From Agapanthus africanus (Eukaryota > Streptophyta > Magnoliopsida > Asparagales > Amaryllidaceae), in NCBI GenBank assembly GCA_030015575.1, contig CM057344.1, positions 598,122,410 to 598,186,409 of the forward strand: DNA of 64,000 bases, in the 5' to 3' direction. Below are positions 42,701 to 53,744 of the stretch, in pieces. The notes under the pieces were generated by a model. It was not told where the DNA came from and made no database searches. It saw only the letters and a list, made by a program, of their open reading frames with translations. A program made the translations under genes and the position numbers. Position 1 is the first letter of the stretch, and the number at the start of each line of letters is the position of its first letter.

Positions 42701-45700
42701 TCTACCATGAAGAAAATGGGTCGAGCATACTCGTTTTCTCGGGACAAGACAAAGAAGATACTTGATCTTGCTCTAAAATATCAAATGCTTACATTGCCGG
42801 AGTCCAAGCACCCCGAACAAGCAAGCGAAGTCTCTCACCCAGACTATTGCCCTTATCACCGAGTGATAGGGCACCCTCTTGAAGACTGCTTCACCTTCAA
42901 GAATTGGGTTGAAGATCGGTACCAGCTCGTCAAGTTCGCTCTGTCTGACAACTGGAGGGTGACACCACCACAGAAGCACGAACCCAAAGCCACAAGAGCA
43001 GAGCCGACTCCACATTGGGATTGGAAGCGGATTCGCACTTGTTACATGATAACAATATTAAAAGAAGAGCCCGAGAACATGGACAGCCTTCCCTGGTGCT
43101 TCGAAAATAGCAATGATGAGGTAATCTCAGAATTTCCACCAGCGCCGAAAGAACTGGAGGATGGAATACATACCACTGCAAATAACCTCAAGAAAATTGA
43201 GTTGGGGACGGCGGACGATCCGCGACCGACATTTGTCAGCGAGGTCAAGAAGAAAGGGTAACTGCGTTAAAAGACGTCCTTGTATAGCATAAAGATTGCT
43301 TCGCATGGAACTATTCCGAAATGCCGGGACTAGATCCAGAAGTTGCTGTGCACAAATTGGCGATATCCCCGGACGTCAAGCCGGTCAAACAGGCGCCAAG
43401 AAGAATGCGGCTTGAGCTTGAGATGAGTATCAATGCTGAGGTCAAGAAGCTAATCGACTCTGGCTTTATCCAGGAGGTTCAATATCCTGAATGGATCGCC
43501 AATATCGTCCCGGTGATGAAGAAAAATGGGACGGTGCGCATATGCGTGGATTTTCGGGATCTCAATAAAGCCTGCCCGAAGGATGATTTCCCGGTGCCAG
43601 TCACCGAATTGATGATAGACAATACATCCACTCATGAGGTTTTCTCCTTTATGGACGGCTCGTCAGGGTATAATCAGATAAAGATGCATCCCGAAGACCA
43701 GAAGCACACCGCCTTCAGGACTCCTTTGGGTATATTCTGCTACAAGGTGATGCCCTTCGGTTTAAAGAATGTCAGTGCCACCTATCAAAGGGCCATGACG
43801 AAGATCTTCGATGACCTTGTACACGAAATCGTCGAATGCTATATCGACGATCTCGTGGTTAAAAGCAAATCATACGAGGAACATCTCGAGCATCTAAAAA
43901 CTGTATTTCAACGCCTTCGGCAATACAACTTGAAGATGAACCCTCTCAAGTGCGCATTCGGAGTTTCCTCGGGCAAATTCCTGGGATTCATCGTCCGACA
44001 CCGGGGTATCGAGATAGATCCGTCAAAGATCAAGGCGATCATGGAAATGCCTCCGCAAAGGACTCTCAAACAGCTGCGGTCTCTCCAAGGGAAGCTTGCA
44101 TATATACAGCGATTTATAGCTAACCTTTCAGGCAAGTACCGTCCTTACAGCCACCTGATGAAGAAGGGAACCCCGTTCGTCTGGGATCAAAAATGCCAGG
44201 GCGCGCTGGACGAAATTAAGCAGTACCTGCAGAACCCGCCAGTGTTGGCTGCTCCGGTTAAGGGAAAGCCTCTCATTCTTTATACAACCGCCCTCGAAGG
44301 TTCTTTAGGCGCATTATGGGCACAAGAGAATGACCAGGGGAAAGAAAGAGCACTCTACTACTTAAGTCGAGTTCTTCTAGGGGCAGAAAGCAACTACTCT
44401 CCTATTGAAAAACACTGCCTGGCGTTGATCTTTACGATAACAAAGCTCAGGCATTATGCACTGGCGCACGAAGTCCGTCTCATCTCGAAGGTGGACCCCC
44501 TTAAATATTTGATGTCGAAGGCCATATTGACAGGTCGACTCGCTAAATGGGCTCTGCTCTTGATGGAGTTCTCGATAACGTATCAACCTCTCAAGGCGGT
44601 AAAAGGCCAAGCCATCGCCGACTTCCTTGCTGAGCACCCAGTACCTGCCGGTTCTCCTCTGAATTGTGATTTGCCAGACGAACATGCGTTTGACACTATC
44701 GATGGGAACGATACTCGATGGGAACTCTATTTTGATGGAGCATCCTCCATAAAGAAGTGCCAACAAAGTACCCCTATAATCAAGTCTGGGGTAGGCCTTA
44801 TCTTCTTGACCCCACAAGGAGGAATAATGCGTTTCTCTTTTTCCTTAACAGAGCCGAGGACGAATAACGAAGCCGAATACGAAGCTTTGATAGCAGGCCT
44901 CGAGATTGCCATCGACATGGGAATTGAAAACCTCCTCATATACGGAGATTCTCAACTGGTCGTTAGTCAAGTAAATGGCGACTACCAAACGTGCAAGCCA
45001 GAGCTGGTAAAGTATGGCGAAAAGGTGCAACAACTGTTGACCCAAATTCACTCCTATACTTTAGAAAGCATACCGCGCGCGGAAAACAGCAAAGCAGACA
45101 CGTTGGCCAAGCTTGTTAAAGAACTGGCTGACGAGAACCTCGATGACGTAAGAATCGTGGTACAAAGCCGTTGGGTGTTTGCCCCAGCAGAAATATCTCC
45201 GGAATCATCCGAAGAAAAAGGAGCGAGTGAGCAGACGACTCTGCAAATAAAAGATCGGGAAAATACCGAGGATTGGAGAGAAGTCTTTATAGACTACTTC
45301 AAATACCGTCGAACGCCCGAAAATGCGTCCTTAAGACATCAGCTTATGAAACGAGCTCTATCTTTCGCTTTCGTCAATGATACTTTGTACAAGAGGTCGT
45401 TTGATTCTCTGTGGCTGAGATGCCTGGGACCTGACGAAGCGAAAAGAGTCGTCTAGGAAGTTCCTGACGGACTCTGCGGTTCTCACCAAGCGGGCCCAAA
45501 GATGAAGCTGAAAATTAAACGGATGGGCTACTACTGGCCCACGATGATTCAAGACTGCCTTGAGTATGCGAAGCAGTGCCACTCATGTCAAATTCATGGG
45601 GATTTCATCCATCAGCATCCAAATCCACTACACCCGACGGTGGCTAGCTGGCCATTCGAAATGTGGGGAACTGACATAGTCGGCCCCATCGAACCAGCAT

Positions 45701-46524
45701 CGTCCAGGGGACATCGTTTCATCCTGGCGACGATTGACTACTTCTCCAAATGGGCAGAGGCAGTACCGCTAAAGGAAGTGAAAACGGAGAATATCCTCCA
45801 CTTCTTCAAGACGCACGTCATATATCGGTTTGGAACACCGCGACGGATCATCTCCGATAACGGGCCAGCTTATAGAAGCCACAAGATCAGTCGCTTCGCG
45901 CAACAACACAATATAGACTGGAGGTATTCCTCGGTTTATAATCCGCGAGCTAACGGTCTGGCCGAAGCCTTCAATAAGACCTTGACAAAGATCATGAAGA
46001 AGACGGTCTCCCGAAATAAGAAGGACTGGCATGAGAGGCTGTAAGAAGCTCTTTGGGCGTATCGAACTACGTTCAAGACGGCCACGAACACAACGCCGTA
46101 CGCGTTGGTATTCGGTACGGAAGCAGTACTCCCCCTCGAGATAGAGTTACCCTCGCTACGAGTGGCAGTCCACTACGAGTTGACGAACGAAGAAAACGCT
46201 AACCTTCGGCTTGAGGAGCTTGATGCCCTTGAAGAAACACGGCTCATAGTGCAACAAAATCTGGAAGCTTATAAAGCAAAGATGACGCGCTCATATGAAA
46301 GATTGACCCGGCCGAGGACATTCTGCCAAGGCGAACTCGTGCTAGTGGTCAAAAGGCCTATGATCCCCAATCGCGCCAAGCGGGGAAAATTCGAGCCGAA
46401 CTATGAAGGCCCGTACATCATAAACAAGGTCTACCAGGGTGGAGCCTATCTGCTCATGGATATGCACGATGAAAGGCCTTTCAGGCCAATAAATGGCCGC
46501 TTCCTAAAAAAATACTACGCTTAA
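39752..46524 (+). pseudogene. pol: Pol of element C: linker, protease, RT, RNase H, aRNH, integrase
   Basis: The long linker region contains two further Cys-His-His-Cys knuckle modules (40589-40630 and 42848-42889) and three FGSD(S/T) acidic motifs. The protease is near 41300-41590 (LIDNGSSVNLL, LLGRPWLHEY). Reverse transcriptase is about 43320-44110 with YIDD at 43840-43851. RNase H is about 44260-44640, aRNH about 44720-45110 (YFDGASS, NNEAEYEALIAGLEIA), and integrase about 45480-46524 (HHCC part, DIVGP, ISDNGPAY, NGLAEAFNKTL, closing YLLMDMHDERPFRP). RT to integrase is clearly related to D's pol. Several breaks. Confidence 0.85.
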
Positions 46525-46619
46525 TGAGCCACAGCCTAGGTCAATGATAGATGACGACGACTATCTCCGCTCGCTATCTTCCTCGGCTTAAGCTTTATAA
46601 GCAGTAGCCAGCTTTCTCA

Positions 46620-46685
46620 ATGACGGACCGGGACGTCCTTAAACTAATAACGGACCGAAACGTCCTTAAACTAATACCGCAGCAT
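46620..46685 (+). repeat. Short LTR-type repeats directly after pol of C
   Basis: Two copies of the GGACCGAAACGTCCTTAAAC-type unit seen many times in C's own LTR (35730-36420). Its presence just behind the stop of pol suggests exchange of sequence between the LTR and the 3' region. Confidence 0.65.
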
Positions 46686-46746
46686 CCTTAGGCTGACAAG
46701 ATGAATAAAAAAATGAATAAATAAAGAAAAATATAATAAATAAAAA

Positions 46747-47235
46747 CGGTATGTCCATAAGCAAAATGGGCACGGATAAAAACCCGGAAGGGCTCCGTGA
46801 GTAAAAACAGCAGGGCTACCGGCGAGTGTTCGTGAAAACCCAAAAGGGCGCGACCTCGTAAAAAAAATATATAAAAATAAAAGGAATAAAAAAAACGGTA
46901 TGTCCATAAGCAAAATGGGCACGGATGAAAACCCGAAAAGGGCTCCGTGAGTAAAAACAGCAGGACTATCGGCGAGTGTTTGTGAAAACCCGAAAGGGCA
47001 CAACCTCGTTAAAGAACACTTACAGGGTCCTCACGACCGTGTAAGGAGAAAACACCCGCGTGAGATCCTTACGACTCATAAAGGAGCAACACACTTAGGG
47101 ATCTCCATGATTCCTAAGGAGAAAATACACTTGCGAGATCCTCACGACTCGTAAGGAGAACTCTCTTATGGGATCCTCACGGCTCATAAGATTTAAAAGT
47201 CTTAAGTTACAGAGACCTAAACCTGTGCTTAAGCA
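46747..47235 (+). ncRNA. Hairpin modules 1 and 2 in the 3' region of element C
   Basis: Two copies of the larger stems with CCC-GAAA-GGG-like inner hairpins (46747-46860 and 46895-47010; arms CACGGA/TCCGTG). The second is followed by serial hairpins: 47019-47045 (CTTACA/TGTAAG), about 47061-47080, about 47093-47118, 47129-47156 (CTTGCGAG/CTCGTAAG), 47165-47190 (CTTATGGG/CTCATAAG), and a closing hairpin near 47199-47232. They relate to 26981-27330 of element D, with different stems. Confidence 0.55.
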
Positions 47236-47370
47236 ACCCCCACAACCTCTAATATTGCCCTACAAGTGGCTCAATACCGACCCTTGTATACAATCCACGG
47301 GCGCGAATAAACATTTCCCTAATCAAGTCCCATCCGAGACTGGGGATATATTCGCATGACGAACAACCCT

Positions 47371-47640
47371 TATAAGTCCTCTCGACTTACAAGGAGAAAA
47401 TCCTCTTGTAGGATCCTTACGACTTACAGAGGAATAAACACTTAGGAATCCTCACAATTCCTAAGAAGAAAATACACCTACAAGATCCTCACGACTTGTA
47501 GGGAGAAATACCTTTGTGAGACCCTTACGGCTCATGAAGTCAAAAGCCTTAGTCGACAGAACCTTAACCCTGTTCGCTAAGACACCCTTGTTCGACGTCG
47601 ACAGAGGTAGATGATGATTCGCTCCTGCCAATATCCCAGT
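47371..47640 (+). ncRNA. Hairpin module 3 in the 3' region of element C
   Basis: Serial hairpins with GGAGAAAA-like spacers: about 47368-47395, 47404-47432, 47451-47476, 47477-47502 (arms CCTACAAG/CTTGTAGG, loop ATCCTCACGA), 47513-47537, and a closing hairpin (CTTAG/CTAAG with inner ACAG/CTGT). A GCTCCTG-type hairpin follows near 47612-47640, as in element D. Confidence 0.55.
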
Positions 47641-48035
47641 TGTAGCGGTGCTGATGCCGAAATCGGTGTCTAATTTCAGGTTTACGGTGAAAAGCCGGTA
47701 AGCCGCACATGCATACGAAATAGCCGAAATGATAAGGCAACTTGCAATAAAAAGCAGCAAGTAAAAACGTATGCATACAAAATAGCCGAAATGATTGGGC
47801 AACTGGCAATCAAAAGCAGCGAGTGAAAATAAAATAAACAGCCGAAATGATTGGGCAATCGCGACCTTCGCGATATAAAAGCTGAAATGATAGAGCATCG
47901 CGGAAATAAAAAAAAAGAAACGATAAAACTTTTGCCCTACAGTTAAGATCACATCGATCCCTGTATACAATCCAAGGGCGCAAATAAAGAGAGAACCATA
48001 CTTTCCCAACAGGCTCCGCCAGAAAATGAAGCCAA
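47641..48035 (+). other. Spacer with short repeats in the 3' region of C
   Basis: Non-coding. Three or four copies of a segment around AGCCGAAATGATTGGGCAA (47722-47895), then GTATACAATCCAAGGGC near 47965. No gene is visible. Confidence 0.5.
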
Positions 48036-49385
48036 ATCTCGACGGTTCATCCCAACCCCGAAGAAGCCAGTGTCTTCGGCAAAATACTTCAATTCAAGGA
48101 AACAAGCGTCCTTGATGAGAGCCTCCTGATTCACGTCGACTCGCAGAGCAACCAGTGTCTCCGTGGGAAATTCTCGATTCGTTTCAACACCAGGGAAACA
48201 AATAATCCTTGGCAAATACCTCAACTCAGGGAAACCAGCATCCTTGATGAGAGCCTCCTGATTCGCGTCGACTCGCAGAGAAACCAGTGTCTCCGTGGGA
48301 ATTCTCGATTCGTTTCAACACCAAGGAAACAAATAATCCTTGGCAAATACCTCAATTCAGGGAAAGAAGCGTCCTTGATGAGAGCCTCCTGATCCGCGTC
48401 GACTCGCAGAGAAATCAGTGTCTCTGTGGGAAATTCTCGATTCGTTTCAACACCAAGGAAACAAATAATCCTTGGCAAATACCTCAACTCAGGGAAACCA
48501 GCGTCCTTGATGAGAGCCTCCTGATTCGCGTCGACTCGCAGAGAAAACAGTGTCTCCGTGGGAAATTCTCGATTCATTTCAATACCAAGGAAACAAATAA
48601 TCCTTGGCAAATACCTCAATTCAGGGAAACAAGCGTCCTTGATGAGAGCCTCCTGATTCGCGTCGACTCGCAGAGAAACCAGTGTCTCCGTGGGAAATTC
48701 TCGATTCGTTTCAACACCAAGGAAACAAATAATCCTTGGCAAATACCTCAATTTAGGGAAACAAGCGTCCTTGATGAGAGCCTCCTGATTCGCATCGACT
48801 CGCAGAGAAACCAGTGTCTCGGTAGGAAATTCTCGATCCGTTTCAACACCAGGGAAACAAATAATCCTTGGCAAATACCTCAATTCAGGGAAACAGGCGT
48901 CCTTGATGAGAGCCTCCTGATTCGCGTCGACTTGCAGAGAAACCAGTGTCTCCGTGGAAAATTCTCGATTCGTTTCAACACCAAGGAAACAAATAATCCT
49001 TGGCAAATACCTCAATTCAAGGAAACTAGCGTCCTTGATGAAAGCCTCCTGATTCGTGTCGACTCGCAGGGAAACCGGTGTCTCCACGGGAAATTCTCGA
49101 TTCGTTTCAACACCAGGGAAACAAATAATCCTTGGCAAATACTTCAATTCAGGGAAACTAGGGTCCTTGATGAGAGCCTCCTGATTCGCGTCGACTCGCA
49201 GAGAAACCAGTATCTCCGCGGGAAATTCTCGATTCGATTCAACACCAGGGAAACAAATAATCCTTGGCAAATACTTCAATTCAGGGAAACTAGCGTCCTT
49301 GATAAGAGCCTCCTGATTCGCGTCGGCTCGCAGAGAAACCAGTGTCTCCGCGGGAAATTCCCGATTCGTCTCAACTTGCAAGATG
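48036..49385 (+). repeat. 132-bp satellite-like array in the 3' region of element C
   Basis: About ten head-to-tail copies of a 132-bp unit containing GCGTCCTTGATGAGAGCCTC and AAATAATCCTTGGCAAATAC. Copies differ by a few substitutions. Since 132 is a multiple of three and no unit carries a fixed stop, long frames stay open on both strands (44 residues per unit); I regard these as artefacts. Confidence 0.92.
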
Positions 49386-49494
49386 AAGCCTCAGGCAACA
49401 GGGATTAAAAAACTTGTTTCCTGAACAATGGGACCCTGCAAGTCGGTCTGAACCGGTCTCTTACATTCTATTCACGGGTCTCACTCTCCAAAGT

Positions 49495-49740
49495 CGAGTT
49501 TCGATAAGGAGGGAAACAACCGCTTACGGGTCCTCTCGACTCGTAAGAGGGAAAAATTCTCTTATAGGATCCTTACGACTTATAAGAGAAAACACACTTA
49601 GGAATCCTCACGATTCCTAAGGAGAAAACCCACCTACGAGATCCTCTCGATCCGTAGGGAGAAAAGTCTCTATGAGACCCTCACGGCTCATAGAGTTGAA
49701 AAGTCTTAGGCGGCAGATCTGAACCTGCGGCCTAAGCCAT
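49495..49740 (+). ncRNA. Hairpin module 4 in the 3' region of element C
   Basis: Serial hairpins after the satellite: about 49522-49548 (arms CTTACGGGTC/GACTCGTAAG), 49561-49586, 49595-49621 (CTTAGGAATC/GATTCCTAAG), 49632-49660, 49668-49695 (CTCTATGAG/CTCATAGAG, loop ACCCTCACGG), and a closing hairpin 49705-49736 (CTTAGGC/GCCTAAG). This is the clearest string of paired stems in the window. Confidence 0.55.
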
Positions 49741-49989
49741 CGTTATCTCTTGAAAGATCTATACACTTACTCTATTATCGGTCAAATGTGTTTATCAAGA
49801 CAGCATGCTGATAATAAGAGAAAGGAAAAAGCAAAGAAATAGTACAAGGCATTGCAAAGAAGAATATGTATCTTTATTGAATGGAATCAAGCACAAGATG
49901 AAGCGTACAAAAGAATAAAGAATGGATACATATTATTTAAAAAGAAAAAATTTTACAAGTGTCTAGATACAAGGAGAATTACTGGGAAG

Positions 49990-50869
49990 GAAGCGTCTTG
50001 CATAGCTCTAGCAATTGTTCGCGCACTTCCTTCCCCACTTTCTCCTAATCGGCCACCAACGCCAGCTCCGCTTCCACTTGGGCCCGTTGCTGCAAGACAG
50101 ATGCATGCTGCTCCCTGACGGCCTGATGAGCAGCTTCCCGGCTTGGGGTATCATGCTCGGCTACATCAATCTTTCGCTTCAAGTTTAGCCCATGGGAGAT
50201 GCGCTCCAGGAAACCCTCAAAGATAGCCTTCACTTGGGCAGCATTCGCCTCAACCTCAGCACGCAAATGGGCCGTCTCGCTCGAGGTCTCTTGGCATTCC
50301 CTTAGCCTTAAAGCTGCTTCTTGTTCCAAGTGGTAGACATAAGAAGCGCTTTTCTTGATCCATGCTGCTCTTTCATTGCTCACGGCTAAAGTCTCGAGGG
50401 CGGGACGCATCGACTCCAGCTGATGCAGGCGAGCCTCGATCTCCATACAATGGTTAACCCAAGATGCGATATGCCCTCGTCATGGAAATTCATGAGTATC
50501 ACCAGCATCGGGTTAACTGCTGTAGCGAAATCCGCAGCAGAAGTAGGGGTCTCGACGTCGAGCTCCTCAATGTAGTCGCTCAACATACGCAAGCTGTTTG
50601 CGGCGCCTTTCGAAGATGGACGTCTCAGGTAAGGACCTGCCGGCATTGTGATGCGAGGCTCGAAGGGCGCCGAGACCGGAACAACAGCTGAAAAGAAACA
50701 AGATGTGATCAGATAACAGTTCAGAAAATAAAAAAGAGGGGGAGTTATCAATGTGATAGTCGCTGTACCAGCTGAGGCAGGTGGCAAGGCCGGAAGGGTC
50801 GACGGCACAGCCGATCTTTCATCCCCTCCTTCGATTTGTAGCATTGCAGTTGAGACGAGAAAAAGGTTA
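49990..50869 (-). pseudogene. C-terminal part of the antisense PMD gene of element C (coiled coil)
   Basis: Minus-strand continuation of the gene at 60725-64000, separated from it by insert E. A short segment near 50500-50690 reads PAGPYLRRPSSKGAANS and DYIEELDVETPTSAADFATAVNP. The following ~130 residues (50446-50045) are a Glu/Ala/Arg-rich coiled coil (ARLHQLESMRPALETLAVSN ...). A GT-AG intron is likely about 50690-50775. The layout and coiled coil resemble A's antisense ORF (2072-3255). Function unknown. Whether it is still expressed is doubtful with E in place. Confidence 0.55.
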
Positions 50870-50874
50870 GAAGT

Positions 50875-53686
50875 TGTCACGCCCCGCTTCCCAGAGTACG
50901 CAAGATTGGGCACGTGACATAGCCAACCATGCTACCTGTGGGTAGGAAGTATCCATCTACAGTCACATTACGGTTGTAAGGATATCAAGAACAAGATAAT
51001 AAACCAATCTAATACATGTCCAAATCCATAATAACAAGAATCAATAAACAGTAAGTGCGGAAGCTAATGATCCAATACAATGAATAAACAGTACGTCCCA
51101 TAATGCGGGCTCACATCTGGAAATGAAATGAAATAAATAAACTAAACCCTAAGGGACTCACAGTTCAGCCTGCTGGCTGAAGTGCTCCTGCTCGGTCGTC
51201 GACAGTGGTACGGAATCTGGGCCATGCAAAACCCAGACGTCAGCGCGTCATAACATCAAGTATAAAGTATAAACATGGTAATAAGCAATGCAAGTATGAA
51301 CATGAATAAAGCAGTAATAAAAGATAACAAAGCAGGGTAATGTGCAATGGTGACTAAACTGTCCTATCAGGTTTTCTACTCTATAGTCTTTGAAACCAAT
51401 TGATGAATCGTCGATGTAACTCAATAGTATCCCGTGCGTGCCCGGGACCACGGTCAAAACCCTCGGGGCTGAATCCGAGACGTGCCGCTAAGCAGTAAAA
51501 GGTAGTAGGATGGACGAGTGATGTCAGCATCAACACTCCGGAGCTGGCCAAGCCCGTAAGACTGATCAGAACAATGTATCGAACTGTTGAGTTACAAGTC
51601 GGTTTCACCTTTGATTTCCCCATACCCCCAAGCTATGTATGTCAGGTCAGGTATTCAGTAGTCAAGGACTAATGCCAACACAAAATCCGGTAAGAGTAGG
51701 TCTGTCTGGATAGACAGCAGGAATGGTCGGGTTTGTCGGCATTAGGCATGAGATCAGGTAACAGGTCAGGTAATGTATAAAGGTGTCATGTCATGTCAAG
51801 AGTGTACGGTACCATATCATGTCAAGTAGGAAGTGTAACAGGTCATGTCAGGAAGCACAAGATGTCATGTGGGTGCTCATAATCAAACTATCATAAACAT
51901 GTGTATAAATAAACAAGCATGAGTACTATTAGAACAATAAACTGGAACATGTAATATGATATGCAAATAGATATAATTTCAAGGATATGGATGCACAGTT
52001 ATCGATTAGGGTTACATTTATAGTTCCAATATTAATTAGGATGCAATTTATTAAACATGGAGTGTTAATATCTCATTATTATGTAGTAGTGTGATCTATG
52101 CTTGCAATTATATGTATCTTAAATGCGATAGATGCAAACGGGTATCCGAAAAGTTATAAAACTGTAAAATGGTAATGTGGGATGTACAACTAAACAATAT
52201 GTGATATAAATATTGATATAATAATATTAATATGGATAGCATATTCAAAGCGATTAGTAACTATAAAAGCTGTATTGATTAACCATGCACAAGAAGGTTC
52301 CGTTCAGAAATTCAGCGTCACCCTAATTTGTAAAATAGCTTAAAAATAACAAACGTTCTCCAAAAGGGACGTATCATATACCAAAACAAAGATAATTCAA
52401 TAAGGTTTTCAGTTTTATAAGTATAAGCATCTCAGGTTATCCCTACAAAAAGTTATGAATATTCGAAGTTGAAAGTTTGCTGCTGGAATTTCCCTGGACA
52501 GCAGTTTGGAGACATTTTCATTTGCATTTTACGTTATTTAACCAATTTATTTTGCCAGTAAATACTTCATAGAGTTATAGTATTCTGAATTATCTTCGTA
52601 ACGAACTAAAGAACGTATACTAATGATTTTTCTATGATTTATAATGAATTTTATAAGATAAGGTGTACAGTAAATTTCAGATTTGTCATATCCGATTTTT
52701 CAACGACATTTCATATGTAAACTATAAGATTTTCAAATGTATAACATTATAAAATGAAGATTATAAAAGTATATAGCATGTAGCAAGATTAACTTGCCTC
52801 GATGGGTCGCGAATCGGGAAAACGGAACGTTAACCGTCGGCGGGGAAAACTCGCGACGGCGCACGGTTCACGGAATGAACCCAAACGACGAACAAAGGAA
52901 CCACACGGGTCGGGGTATCTCGCTGGAACGTCGAGAAACGTCACCGGCACGACGAAATTCCGGCAACAAAAGAACAGTTAAAAGAAATGAGAAACGAGAC
53001 ATGAAGCAAGAAGAGAAAAATGATAAAGAGAAGTACGAGAGAATATATAAGGGAGAGGGAGAGAGAGGAAAAATTGGAGAGAGAGAGAGAAAGTGGGGCC
53101 CACGGGGTTAAAGGGGAGGTTGCGATTGGCTGAGAGAATAAATTAAGAAGGATATAAAAGATTGTAAAATATTATATGGTTAACTTAAAGATTTAAAAGA
53201 TAGGTAATGAACAGTAAGATATCAGGTTAGTTAGAAAAATATATGCGATGGTTTTAATAATATTAAAATTTAGGATTTTGGCGCCAAATGAAACATTTCC
53301 AAATTGCGCCCGGGTTGGGTCCAAAAATTCGAAATTCAAATAATAGGATTTTAGGCGGGTTCCAAATTTTAAAATGAAATGTTTTATGATTAAAAAGCAT
53401 ACTCCCAAAACGGACACACGCACGTGCACGTAGCCATCCAAACTCGTCCGTTTCACTGAACGGGACGAGAATACAATGCACGGACGCTACCACGAGGCTA
53501 AGGGTGTCAAGTAGGCCAAGAAGAATATTTTCAATTTTATTTTAGATGCTAAAATTTGTTATATGCAGAATGACTTAGCCAGATAAAATTTTACAGTAAG
53601 ACCCAAATAAGCAAGATAAATGAAATGAGTAATATCTAATGCTCAACCAATAACAGAAAATAGTAGCATTGGGCTCGGGTGTTACA
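50875..53686 (-). repeat. 3' LTR of element E
   Basis: On the coding strand it starts TGTAACACCCGAGC and ends GGGGCGTGACA, typical Tekay LTR ends. It includes a GA-rich (CT-rich on the coding strand) tract near 53000-53095 behind a TATATA near 53042, and a cluster of GGTCAGGTA / CATGTCA words near 51640-51890. Frames within it are by-products. Confidence 0.93.
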
Positions 53687-53744
53687 TTATACCCAACTAC
53701 AAAAGAATTTCGTCCTCGAAATTCCAAGAATACAAGATAGAAAA

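Noticed and set aside
48221-49408. ~380-residue frames on both strands with 44-residue repeats
   Set aside because: Same effect from the 132-bp unit; it lies in the non-coding 3' region of element C.
52794-53111. Basic 105-residue frame in E's LTR (repeated at 59827-60144)
   Set aside because: Lies in LTR promoter/leader sequence on the non-coding strand, compositional bias only.
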